In this document: positions 1 through 10,600 of the stretch, in pieces | Numbering within the stretch: the stretch's first letter is position 1 | Layout: every line of letters starts with the position of its first letter | Assembly (NCBI GenBank): GCA_026260175.1 | Contig: JAKCWW010006384.1 | Location: 1-32,739 of the forward strand | Origin: Reticulitermes lucifugus | Lineage: Eukaryota > Arthropoda > Insecta > Blattodea > Rhinotermitidae | Direction: 5' to 3' | Length of the DNA: 32,739 nucleotides | Made by a program: the position numbers and the translations under genes | Notes under the pieces: model-generated | What the model was told of the DNA's origin: nothing | Seen by the model: only the letters and a program-made list of their open reading frames with translations | The model's database searches: none

Positions 1-375
1 GGCATCATGTAAACCCTTATTCAAAACATTAGGAATTTTAACTATGCCATCTCAGTACGTACTATCTTTAATGACCTTTCTGGCAAATAATTTAGAATAC
101 GGTATTTTACCCTTCAATCTTCAATTCATGAAGTAAATACAAGAGGAAGGGTGCAGATGCAAAACCCAATAGCTAATCTTACATCATATAGGAGAGGTGT
201 ATATTATGCCAGTATAAAGACATTTAATGCACTACCTGTATACATTGCGAACCAAGTAACAAATAGAAAGTATTTCATAAATGAACTAAAAGCATTTTTA
301 CTTGATAAATCCCGCTATACAAATGAAGAATACTTCACTTATATGCATGGGATGAGGGCTGGTGATGTTATCTAG
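1..375 (+). pseudogene. LINE reverse-transcriptase C-terminal remnant
   Basis: This is the degraded tail of a non-LTR retrotransposon polyprotein. In the frame ending at the TAG at 373-375 the translation contains IHEVNTRGR, then YRRGVYYASIKTFNALP, then KAFLLDKSRYTNEEYF. I recognise this order (NTR, RGVYY, K-FN-LP, closing YT-EE-F) as the extreme C-terminus of insect LINE pol proteins, just past the reverse transcriptase. In-frame stops at 10-12 and 88-90 show it is dead, and the left part continues outside the window. It has no promoter or splice sites of its own. The LINE clade cannot be decided from this tail. Confidence 0.75.
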
Positions 376-1937
376 GGATTATAAGCTTTATTGTATAATC
401 ATTAGGTCTTTTATTTGTCTATGTTTTGGTTGTTGCAACTGGGCTGTGCATGCTGGGCTGGGCTGTTTATGCAATAACTATATTTCAGTTTGCTACTGAC
501 CATTGAATGATAAGAAATGTGGTAGATTATTAAGAGTTTTATTGATTAATTTATATTTAATGATGAAATCTTAACCTGTTTGTCTTTCGTGTCCATATGA
601 AATATTGCTTTACGATGAGCGTATAATATTTATATTATTTTATCATATAGTGTGTTGCATTTTGTTATTTTGTATTGCACCAAATTTGCATGTATGTTTG
701 TATTCCAATGTCATTTTATGTTATGTGTGATATTGTGTGTGTCCAATATGACACAATTGCTGTGCAATCATATATTATTATAATGACATATTTCATATGC
801 TGAGCCGTTGGGCTACGTGATGGATCTATGAAATGTATGTAATGTAAATGTAAATTATTGGTAAGCACAAAGTTTGTGCTTTCTGACCACTGACATCATA
901 CACACATTCTTGCTAAGAGCAACGACAGGAGAAAAGATCTGCCAAACTGTGTGCCTTGCATAGCCATGCTAAAGTGGTGTGCAGGTACAGTGATGCAAGT
1001 TCTTGGATGTGATTCAGATCTGTATTTATAATATAATGTGAATTAATTAAGTATATGCTATAATTCCTTAACATTTGAAGTCTGTCACCTGAATAATATA
1101 TAAAAATTTAGTTCCTTCCTCACAGTGAATACGGATCTGTTCATTATAAAGACCAGTTGGTTAATGCTGTTTATCAAGAGAATTATACACAACAGAAATA
1201 CACCATGTGCACAGAATTTTGAGTTTCTAAATGTTACAGTATGTGGTACTTAGTTACCACGTGGCTCAAGTTTGTTAATTTGAATGTAATTCTTCCACTG
1301 AAGTTAAAATATTCTGATCTCTGAGTGAGAGCAGAAAGGGGCAGGCAGTCGACGCAGACAGACCTCTGAGTGAGAAGGGAAGGGGCGGGCGGGCAGGCAG
1401 GCAGGCACAGATGGACGGACAGACATTGGAGGAGGGTAGATGAAATTATATAGTGAGGAATTTTATAATTTGTACATTTCACTAAATACGTATTAGGATT
1501 ATCATATCCGGAAGGATGAATGAACACAACATGTAGCATGCATGGGAGAGATTAGAAATCCATACAGAATTGTATGCAAATAAGATTGGAAATGTACATG
1601 TAGTGTAACATTGAGGTGTTATCAGATCTTTACATCCTGGTCTCTTCTTAGTTTGTCATATTATTTATTTAATCTACTGAGGTCACACTTTTTGTTCTTG
1701 TTCACAGTTGTATATATTACAGAAAGCTTTTACTATAAATAGACTCTGTTAATATTTATTATTATGTCCCCTTACAGAACTCGTTATCCGTATGTCTTGG
1801 TGGATTTTTTGTGTGCTAAATTCTTCAGTTACGATCACAGAGTTTCACCTGATGAAAATTATTTTGTATTTGTAAACTTGTAAACAATATTCTGTACACA
1901 ATGTGTAGGTGTATTAGTAATCTATGTAATTACTATA
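376..1937. other. AT-rich sequence, nothing recognised
   Basis: About 1.5 kb of T/A-rich DNA with no coding pattern. A G-rich, imperfectly repetitive patch at about 1320-1440 (GGCAGGCAG and GGGCGGGC units) is low-complexity. The stretch could be intron of the SLC17-like gene whose last exon lies at 3041. Confidence 0.5.
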
Positions 1938-2245
1938 TTTCATACTCCAAGACAAAGGTAAAGGTAAAGTTTACCCTGTAACAGGTCATGAAGGCCCAGA
2001 GAGGGAGTAGAGGTATAGTTCTACTCTTTCTTTAACCTCTGTGCTAGATGGGGGTGGGTGGTCAATGCCACACCTATGCCGCTTTACACCCGGGAAAGAG
2101 ACCCAGTACCCATTGTACAGGAGGCTGGATGGGCCCCAGGGCCGGTCTGGACGGGTGCAGAAAATCTCGCCTCTATCCTTGGACCATCCAGGCCATCGAG
2201 CAGTAAATAATATGGTTGCATGTTTGTATTTTCCTTGTTAATTCA
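1938..2245 (+). repeat. SINE-like interspersed repeat, copy A
   Basis: This stretch contains GGTAAAGGTAAAG, then CATGAAGGC, GAGGTATAGTTC, ACCCGGGAAAGA, an AGGAGGCTGG segment and GGCCGGTCTGGA. The same order of blocks recurs at 27398-27590 (CATGAAGGC, GAGGTATAGTTCAACTC, AGGAGGTTGGGTGGG, GCCAGTCTGGA). Two diverged copies in one window show it is a dispersed repeat. The block pattern resembles a SINE I associate with cockroach and termite genomes (from memory). The reading frame across 2041-2241 is a by-product of the repeat and not a gene. Confidence 0.65.
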
Positions 2246-2774
2246 TCATTCAAATGGCATGAAGAAGAAAATTAGTAACTCTAGGAACATGATATAACAA
2301 CATGAAGACTGTCATTGCCTTATCATGTCATACCAAAACAAATTGAATCTGTATGGTGGTGTGCTGTGTTTATGTCCATAACTTTTCTTAGGTGTTTCTG
2401 GTTCTGCCATATTTCTTGTACTTCTGCTATAAACTGAGAAAACTGACATTGTATGTAGGTCTTAATGTGAAGTGTCTAGTTATTTTGTCTGATTTTATCC
2501 GAACGTGAATTTGGTTGACAATTTTTGGAAAAACCTTTCAGTATAAAATTTTACAAAAAATGTTCAGTTGAAGTCAAGTTATTCCATGCAGATGGGCAGG
2601 CAGATGACACAGCTGACAGTTGCTTTTCACATTGGTGTGCGAACACACCTAAAAATTTGACAGAGTGAGATCTGGTGGGGGACCTGGGCAGGGAGGAGGA
2701 TTATATTAAAGTGGGTCTTTAACAAATAGGGTGCGGGATGTGAACTAAATTAATCTGTCTTCGGATAGAATCCA
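2246..2774. other. Presumed intron, nothing recognised
   Basis: AT-rich sequence between repeats, upstream of the SLC17-like terminal exon. No further transporter exon can be seen here or anywhere to the left, so the last intron of that gene is probably longer than 3 kb. Confidence 0.4.
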
Positions 2775-2935
2775 GTGGTGGGCTGCTACAAACATTGTAA
2801 GAAACCTTCAGGTTCTGTAAAAGGTGGGGAATTCTTGGATCAGGTGAGCGACTGTCAGTTTCTTGGGAAGGACTCTCTACTCCATGGACTGAGCAAGTTG
2901 GCTGAACAAACCAATCCCCTCACCTGTCTGTCCAC
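2775..2935 (+). mobile_element. LINE 3'-end fragment
   Basis: The segment starting ACAAACATTGTAAGAAACC and running through GGTGGGGAATTCTTGG matches, with mismatches, the minus strand of 18195-18285, which follows the LINE reverse-transcriptase tail there. It is therefore a 5'-truncated copy of the same LINE, holding only the last codons and the 3' UTR. It lies just upstream of the SLC17-like last exon, probably in its intron. Confidence 0.55.
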
Positions 2936-3040
2936 CAGTTCTGTTCCTTTCCTCTCCTGCTGGCCAGTTTGTGCTTTTACTGTCTCGGATTGTCTTGCTT
3001 GTAATTTGTATTGAGTCAGTCAATTATTCTTACTTTACAG

Positions 3041-3256
3041 CATACTCTGGAGCAATGGCAGAAAGTGTTTTGGTTGTCTGCAGTGGTAAGTTGTGGAACA
3101 TACATCTTCTTTCAAGCATTTGGGACGGCAGACATTCAGGCTTGGAATTACCCCAACCAGAAGAGTCCTGTTGACTTAATCCAAACACTGCAGCCACTGA
3201 ACTGCAAAGAAAATGGAACAGCAGTTAAAGATAATGGTGAAGAAACAGAAGACTGA
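3041..3256 (+). CDS. SLC17/sialin-like transporter, last coding exon
   Basis: This exon encodes the last 71 residues of a major-facilitator anion transporter of the SLC17 group (sialin, vesicular glutamate and phosphate cotransporter relatives), which sit in lysosomal, vesicular or plasma membranes. The exon opens after a clean acceptor, TTACTTTACAG, in phase 0. It begins HTLEQWQKVFW, the loop before the final membrane helix. The hydrophobic run VFWLSAVVSCGTYIFFQAFG is that helix (TM12), and TADIQAWNYP is the family's conserved tail just after it. A polar C-terminal tail ending EETED precedes the TGA. Upstream exons are not in the window. Which SLC17 subgroup it belongs to cannot be told from this tail; sialin-like is the best match by eye. 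Confidence 0.82.
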   Translation, partial: HTLEQWQKVFWLSAVVSCGTYIFFQAFGTADIQAWNYPNQKSPVDLIQTLQPLNCKENGTAVKDNGEETED

Positions 3257-3589
3257 CAACATGCACATATATATTGGCCTTCACTTTTATTCCTGGTAAG
3301 ATCAGCTTACAGTGTAATGTCTTCAGACCTTACCTTGTAAGTGTGATGGGAAGGACTGTAAGGGATGGAGGAAGTGCCTTAATACAGGGAATATGGTGAC
3401 TTCTAAGATGATCTGTAGTAAAGGTTTGTATTTTTCCTACCCATTTTGAATGTGTTTGCGACCAATTTGAATGCATGCACTAAATGATGATAGTCAATCA
3501 AAGACATGTTAAGTGTATCCATTTTAAAAAAATATGCTTCTGTCAGATTTAACTCTTTGCCATGTCTAATGCTGTACAACTAACCAAAT

Positions 3590-3710
3590 AGTGCAAGGGG
3601 TTTCTTGAAAAGCTGATAATTACGTAGTTGGTCAAGAAGTTCCTTGATTTTATGAAATCCAGGGGTTTATTACTTTCTTAAAGAAAGCTCGGTATTGGAG
3701 ACACTATCTT
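3590..3710 (-). mobile_element. LINE 3'-end fragment, minus strand
   Basis: Read on the minus strand this stretch gives a QYRAFFKKVINP-like peptide, then ACTTCTTGACCAACTA. It parallels the minus strand of 18195-18290 (GTAATGAACCC... then TTTCTTGACTAGCT). It is a third, more diverged copy of the same LINE 3' end and overlaps the presumed transporter 3' UTR. Confidence 0.5.
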
Positions 3711-3754
3711 CAACCAATGTAATCCACTCTACATGTTCACACACTGTTTCTCGA

Positions 3755-3804
3755 AGATCCATTCTAATATGAACCTCAGAGATCCATTTTAATATTAACC
3801 TCAG
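3755..3804. repeat. 25-bp tandem duplication
   Basis: Two adjacent 25-bp units beginning AGATCCATT and ending AACCTCAG (3755-3779 and 3780-3804) differ at two positions. It is a local duplication with no visible function. Confidence 0.8.
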
Positions 3805-5044
3805 ATATGTGCTCATTGATATGGGTCTATTCCCATAGGGTTTTCCATTTTAAATGATGTATTTATTTCTTATCCTTGATGCATGCTACATGTCATTCCC
3901 ACCTCCTTCTCAATTTAATTACTCAACTGCTTTATTAAACATTGGTCATCATAACTGTCCCTTGCTGTACTTAGCATACTGAAACATTGTGCAAGAAAGA
4001 TTTTTTAAAAATTTTCAATCAGTTTGTCCTGTTTGGGCAAATATTCAAATGGTAAAGCAGTAAAGAGCCTCTGTCTGTGCGACACTTAACAGTTAATTAA
4101 ACTTGTATATCCAGTTACATATTTTGGCTTCGTGTGAAGTCATTACCAGGGTATCAGGGTTACACTACTATCGCTTCATAAAAACACACAATTCCCTACT
4201 TTTTGTTTTATGTCACATTTCATGTAGTAGGATCGCTAAAATATTTAGAAATGTGTCTGATTCATAATCATACATGTTTCAGGAATTATGCTATTGCAGT
4301 CTTGGCATTATATGACAATTAAATTTTGTTATATCCTGTTACGGAGTCAAATTGTAATCACTCGCATATCTACTTAACAGTAAACACCTTCATCATTTTG
4401 ACATGTAAATTGACTGGTCAGACACTTCAGGGTGCGTTGAATTTAAGTGGCATGGCATAGGTTTCAAGTCAGAAATAGATGCTACATATTAAGAAGTTTA
4501 CACCATATGCTGTGTTTTTTGAAGGTCTTGTGGCAATGAAATTGCACTAATGGAGAAAGACAACTGTTTTAGCATGCAAACAAAATGGCATAGGCCAGTT
4601 ATGTTGTATTGAGGATTATTGTTTGTGAAAGTTCAGCCAATCAGTGTTGGTTATTCTTTGGCATAACTCGCGTGAATCTGAATGGCACTTCGTCATACAT
4701 AATTTGTGGGGCTTGAAGGGAGTTGGGTCAGTCTACACTCCATACTAGTGACTACACTTGTTTTACTGGTCATTCTTTTATGAGAAAACATCATGTCACT
4801 GGAATGATAACCCATTGTCACCAAGAATTACACAAGTGACCCTGAAGTGCCATTGTATTTTCTGTCAGTTATACATTCATATTACAAATTGGTATGTAAT
4901 TGCTGCTATCACAACCATTTGTTAATATTAATAAACAGGTGTGTCAACAGCAATGAAATAGTAATTTGTAATACTATAAAATACAACGGGATGTCCAAGA
5001 TTAAATTTGTACTTTTGTACTTCAGGAAACAGGATAGTGTTTTT

Positions 5045-5270
5045 AGTATAATGGCTAGGGTCGGGCATAGATGACCAAGGAACTGGTTTGATTCCTCGCA
5101 TAATGAAGGGATATTCTGTTCTCCAAAACGTCAAACCAGCTGTGGAACCTACTCTCTGCTTCCTCTTAAGTGTGCTGATGGGCTCTTTCGCCAGGGGTAA
5201 AGTGTTTGGCTCATAAAGCTGACCACTCACCTTCAACTTTACTTTTTACCTCTACACTTACACTTTACAC
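5045..5270 (+). repeat. tRNA-derived SINE-like repeat
   Basis: TGGCTAGGGT at 5052-5061 resembles a pol III A box and GGTTTGATTCC at 5085-5095 resembles a B box. They are about 33 bp apart, as in a tRNA gene. No tRNA cloverleaf or anticodon stem is evident, so it reads as a SINE head. The body continues through CTTTCGCCAGGGGTAAAG and ends in a pyrimidine-rich tail at about 5225-5270. Confidence 0.5.
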
Positions 5271-6184
5271 CTCCTGTCATACTCACTGATGATTTTGTAT
5301 TTAAATGGCACTTTCTTTAATTCCCTTTGAAGCCTTCCTTTCCTTATTGTAGAATACGCTGACTGAAAGTATATTCCTTCTCCATGATATAACTGCCATT
5401 TTCTGTTCTAATTAATGTCTAAATTGTAAGCACTAATATAAAATTTTGTGCATTGTTTGCTTGCACATATCTTAGTTTCTTACCAGTTGTATCCTGTAAG
5501 ATTTCAGTAAATACATGAATGTTACTGTGATAGGATGTATGTATGTAGAAGATACATTTGTGAGATTGATGTGTGCTGGGAGTTTTTTTTGTTGTTGTTG
5601 TTTATGTTTAATACTACTGGAGGAGAGTTTTAATTTACACAGTGTTTAGTAAATATGGCATTTAGCTCGCATGTTGTGATTGTGCATCTGGGCAGCAGGT
5701 CTGTGTGTGTAGCTTCTACAGCAGTGCTGGCAAACTATGGGCCACAGACCTGAAGTGGCCACACAACAATACAGAGTTATTATTAATAACAGGCCCCTTC
5801 TAAATTAGCTTTTTGACATGAGTAGAGTATTTTTAATGTAAAATATGCCCAAAATTTGGTTTGGTACATTTCTCACTACACTAGTACACCAGAGCTTGGA
5901 ATATTACGTACAGGTAATTAATGAGACAGAATCTGGTCTACAGTCACTTCTGGTCATTATAAATGTCCATCACTGAAATAGACTGTCTCAGTTTGAACGT
6001 TTTTTATGCATAGAGCATGTAGCTTGGGTTTTATAAACCTATATGAAAAATTAATTTATGCATATATGTGTTAAAGCTCCTATAAATAACTACCAGAGCC
6101 TTTGGTATAATTTTGGAACTGAAAGGTTAATACCAAGTACTTCATTGTAAGATTTTAGGATTTTTCTGCCGTGTAGTTGATGTC
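5271..6184. other. Intergenic, nothing recognised
   Basis: AT-rich sequence with a short T/GTT run near 5585. No coding or repeat structure could be identified. Confidence 0.45.
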
Positions 6185-6330
6185 TTTGCTCTGGGATGTT
6201 TTCCAGTGTCGGTTGTTAGTTTGTAACGTTTCTGGCAGTGTTGGTCCCATCTTCAAGATCAAGACATCTTGAACTTTGAAGATGGGACCAACATGCTCTC
6301 TCAAAGTCACTGCGACAAACTACCAACTGA
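6185..6330. repeat. Inverted repeat with hammerhead-like core
   Basis: TGTTGGTCCCATCTTCAA at 6239-6256 is a perfect inverted repeat of 6276-6293, with an 18-bp arm and a 19-bp loop. Minus-strand 6257-6228 reads CTTGAAGATGGG...GAAACG, like the repeat unit at 29873-29905. Two head-to-head copies of one repeat end would give this structure. See the hammerhead finding. Confidence 0.7.
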
Positions 6331-6815
6331 CCCTGTGAATAATTCCAGATTAGTGAAGACCCCAATAACTTTATTCTTTCTTCTTTGGATATAGCCTTTT
6401 TTTTCCCCCCCACCAAACCTCTATGTGGTTTTAGAGACTTGGCATGTAAATTTTTGTTTCCAGCCTAATTGAATTATTTATGCTGTATATCATTCTCATG
6501 TTATGTCTGCCCAGTAAATGCATTCCTTGTGTTTATAAATGTTTCTTTTAGTCTTATAAAGTGAGAAGTGATAAGAAGTACTGAAGTAAAACTGTTCGTT
6601 TTTTTTATTTACTGAGGAGTTGTGTGTTTTAGGATGTGAAGTGCACATATAATGTAAGGTACTATATGTTTGAAACCTAGCTCTCAGTTTGGCTGTATAA
6701 GTATGAGATCATTCTCATGTTTGGTGCTTCAAAGAATTGTGATATTTGGACTACAGTTAATGGTATACTACCGTGTTACTGAAATATAGTAAGTGATATT
6801 TGACGAGTGTTTATA
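6331..6815. other. Intergenic, nothing recognised
   Basis: AT-rich, with a T/C homopolymer run near 6395-6412. No gene or repeat structure seen. Confidence 0.45.
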
Positions 6816-7336
6816 CAGAGTGTTTCAGAGAGAATCTTTTATACTTCAGGAGAACGTTCTGTAGATTAAATTAACATTGCTATAACCAAGAACACCTATA
6901 TTTGAAGTTGAATGACTATGGAGATAATGACAAGAGAAGTTACAAGAACTATTGTACATTTCTTGATTACCAAATACATATTAAAATTAGAAGGAAGTAG
7001 TAGTATGTGTAATTTTAGCACCTGTATTTGACAAGTAACGCCTGAGTGTTGTAAAAACATCTATTAAGTAAGAAAAACACGTACTAGTTCCATAAATATT
7101 GTTCTTACAGTTCCATGTACTTTACATTCCACGTGTGCTGCAGGTTCAGTATCAGCTCGAGGACAGACCTGTGCATCACATTAAACAGGTAACAGTATGT
7201 GGAACTGCAAGACGACCATGTCAGTATCTCCATAGCCTTTCAACTTCAGATACAGGTATTTTTGGTTATATTGATATAATTTAACATAAAGAATGTTCTC
7301 CTGGAGTATGGCAGATTCCTCTTGAAACATCCCACA
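6816..7336. mobile_element. MITE with about 120-bp terminal inverted repeats
   Basis: The first about 120 bp (GTGTTTCAGAGAG, then GGAGAACGTTCT, ATAACCAAGAACACC, TTGAAGTTGAATG, CTATGGAGATA) are mirrored by the reverse complement of the last about 120 bp (ATGTTTCAAGAGG, GGAGAACATTCT, ATAACCAAAAATACC, CTGAAGTTGAAAG, CTATGGAGATA). The element is flanked by TA on both sides (6814-6815 and 7337-7338), as in the Tc1/mariner superfamily. It has no transposase reading frame and is therefore non-autonomous. Part of it recurs at 16880-17027. Confidence 0.8.
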
Positions 7337-7421
7337 TAGTGCAAGTTAATGAATGAATAAAGTATTATGGTAAGGGATGTGAAGACAAACTCAGGTATAT
7401 TCCTATTTAAATGCTGAGCAT

Positions 7422-7525
7422 TTTAAAGAACCACTATGTTTTATTAGTACTTAGACGTAATCTTAAAGTGCAGTTTAAAGAACCACTATGTTTTATTAGT
7501 ACTTAGACATAATCTTAAAGTGCAG
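7422..7525. repeat. 52-bp tandem duplication
   Basis: Two adjacent 52-bp units (7422-7473 and 7474-7525), each starting TTTAAAGAACCACTATG and ending TTAAAGTGCAG, differ at one base (G or A in TAGAC[G/A]TAA). The near-identity implies a recent local duplication. Confidence 0.95.
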
Positions 7526-7628
7526 TAGCATCTGCTAAGTACAGTACATTGTGATGTACATTTTGTAATCGGTAAATTTGTATCAATATCAGATGCATGC
7601 AAACGTATATCGAGATTAACAAGAACTT

Positions 7629-7688
7629 TGTTATGTGATATCAGGTTGTACAGTGCAATGTTATGTGATACCAGGTTGTACAGTGCAC
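7629..7688. repeat. 30-bp tandem duplication
   Basis: Two adjacent 30-bp units share TGTTATGTGATA[T/C]CAGG and TTGTACAGTGCA, differing at two positions. It lies about 100 bp from the 52-bp duplication, so this spot is prone to short duplications. Confidence 0.9.
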
Positions 7689-10600
7689 AGACTAAGACAG
7701 TGTTTTTCAAATGTTTTTGAATGCAGAACCATTTTAATCTCAGAAAGGATGCAGACAACAGTTATACCTAAATGTTACATAACTTATTTTTCCTCAAATG
7801 TTCTAAATGATAAAACCATGAAATATAGCATTTCTTAAAATTAGTTTTATTACATGTTTTGTGCCTTCAGAGGTGTATGTTCGTTATAAAAAAACCATTT
7901 ATAACATCATTGTAATACATTTAATAGTGCATAAAAGTGTCCAAATGTCTGATTATAATGTTATGCTTCACTTTTGACAGTGAATACATACTTCAGGATG
8001 GTAAATGTACATTGCCGAAACATGTAAGGCACAATTGATTTTAATTGCAGTTTTATTTAGTTTTTATAAATGCTGTACTTGACAAAAGTTCATTATTTAT
8101 TGCATAAAGAGATCTCCCTGTAGTAAGTTTATCAATGCTGCAATGATACTGTGAGATATTAAGATTATTTTTTTTCTCATTTGCTTGTGACAGTACATTG
8201 AAAGTGTAAGGAAAGTCATTAATTATGGTCAGATTTTTTTAAATTTAGGCGCAGGATCAAATCCATATGTGGTCTAGTGCTTGATGGCCTACATTGTCAA
8301 CCTTTAGTGTTAAAGATTTCACCAGACATCTCAGTTGAGTGACAGCACTCCTTATTCAAATTCAGAAAGTTCCTTCCTTCTCTCTTGGCCCCAAGGTTAG
8401 AGAGCATTTGTATAATAATGCACTTTCAATTGCTGAGGTCATGTAAGTGTAAAATGATACAAAGGAATTGTTACATTGTGAAATGACTAAGGGAGACTTT
8501 TTACGATGTATTTCAATGGATTATACATGAAGTCACTGGAGTTGCTGAAGAAAACCAGTGAAGATAAACAGTCTCCATCATACATCTCCCAAATGTTAGT
8601 CAAATTTTGGATTAAGGCAACTTGTTTGACATTATATAGATAATGTTAGCAAACATACATAGGCATTACCTTAATCAGCAAAGATTAGAAAGAACTGTTT
8701 ATTTCCTTAACATTATTTAATTGGTAAATTTTGCATTTTCTTTGTGCTTGATGCTGCAATTTATTCTACTTAATTTTGGGGGTTTCTGCAGCCAAAATGC
8801 AGTTCTGTTGTGTTCATTTTTTCAGTGCTCTTCTCCAGAACTTCAAACTCTTGTTTAATTTACAATAAAGGTAATTTTTCTCTATAATTCTTTTATCAGG
8901 GACCTTTCCCTCATTTCACACATTTGTGTAACATGTTGAAACCTATGACAGAAAGAAAGACTTCCAGTTTCACAGGAACAATGAGCAAATTTTATAGGAC
9001 CAGTTGAACAGATCCTGATATTTTATGTGCTGTTTTGTGCTGTTTAAGTAATTAGTTTCGGCACAACAGGGTTACTGTAAGGAGAGGTTTAATGCATTTG
9101 TCATAAGCAGTTCTTGAGTAGAACAGATTGTGTGAAATTATGGAGTCTGTGGTTAAATAAAAATTAATGTACAGAGTTTTCATCAGATGATGCTTTGTAA
9201 GCACTGAACCAGTTCATGCCTTCTTTGTTTTCTAAGCATGTTCACAGCATTATAATTTGAAAACACCATATATTTTTAAATAACGGAATTGATTCTAATA
9301 TTAAAACATGACAGGTGAAATTTCTATTGACATTTTCTTTTCTAATTTTGCACATAGTATAGACAATTTTTATTGTGTGTTTTGCATTTAGATTTCCATT
9401 GTTTCACTTTGTTGTTATAATTATGTTATTTTTGTTATGTAAAGACAAGAAGTCCTGGTAACTCATGACCATATTAGAATGAAATACTCCAAAAGTTCTG
9501 TAACTTCATTTTACTAATATTGCAGCGTGTAAGTTAAAAATGTAAAATAATTAATATGAAATCTGAATTACTTTAACATGACCGTGGTGTTGGGATATGT
9601 TGCTGTGTAGCCTGGTGACCAAGTCAAATGTATCAGAGGAACTTAGTGCCTCTGTATTCAGGGTAGAATATGTAGTTAGCATGTTTCACTAAAACGTCTG
9701 TATGTATCCATCAGACTACATGGTGTCACATCCCAGAATATCACAGTTTTAATACTGGTCACTGTGAGAACCCCGAATTGTCTTTTTCCCATCTGATATT
9801 AATTCCTTTTTATTTGAAATTTAAAGTGCAGCAGCCTAATAGGGAAACATTCCATGTCATATTTCCCTTTTAGGTGTTTTTTTAAAGACAAAATGAATCT
9901 GACTTGCAGATTGATCTGTGAGACAATGTGTACCCTGTAGCTTGGTAGATATTTATTAAGTTTTTGGAGGACTTTGTTGCTTCCAAGGGAGCAGGTTCTT
10001 CTGAAATGTTTTCATCTACCTACCAAACTCCATGGTGTCAGATTCTGTCACTGTGGACACCTTCTTGCTATCACATAAAAAATTACACAGAAGCACTGAG
10101 AACGTCAAATCCCAACATATATACAGTTAGCATAGAAACACAAATATTTTAGTATGTCTGTATATTGCCTTAAGAAATACCCAGCTGTGGATAGATATTC
10201 GAGGTAATGGACACAGATCCAAATACCAATTCAGGTTTCTCAGAAAACACATTAGTATAACCATGACAGTGTCACCAGTTTTAGGATCTCTATGGTGTCA
10301 TAACCTTGTGTGCAAGAAAATTTTAGTGTATTTCTGTTATGCAGGTTTTCTTATGGCACTGTGTTTATTACAGGAATATATAAACAAGATTTCTGTGTGT
10401 GCATGATACAGTTCATCAACCCTTGGTGTTGTAATATGAAGGTTGACCAGGTACTCTTGAAAATTACGCTGTAATACGCAATAAATCACTGTCATGATAG
10501 AACTAGATGTGGTGTACATTCATTTCTTTAAGAAGCGTGTGCTTGAAGGTTAACGATCTGAAGCTTAAAATTTATCTACATGTTTCAGAATATGAGTATG

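Larger units (their letters stand above)
3257..5040. other. Probable 3' UTR of SLC17-like gene, then intergenic
   Basis: No coding pattern. An AATAAA hexamer lies at 4930-4935 and an ATTAAA near 4097. Either could end the transporter mRNA, but nothing decides which. A LINE fragment (3590-3710) and a 25-bp tandem duplication (3755-3804) lie inside. Confidence 0.35.

Noticed and set aside
1300-1430. GC-rich patch that could be a CpG island or regulatory element
   Set aside because: It is an imperfect GGCAGGCAG-type low-complexity run and not generally CpG-rich; no gene start follows.
5045-5100. tRNA gene
   Set aside because: A and B box-like sequences are present but no acceptor stem or anticodon arm pairs; it fits a SINE head better.
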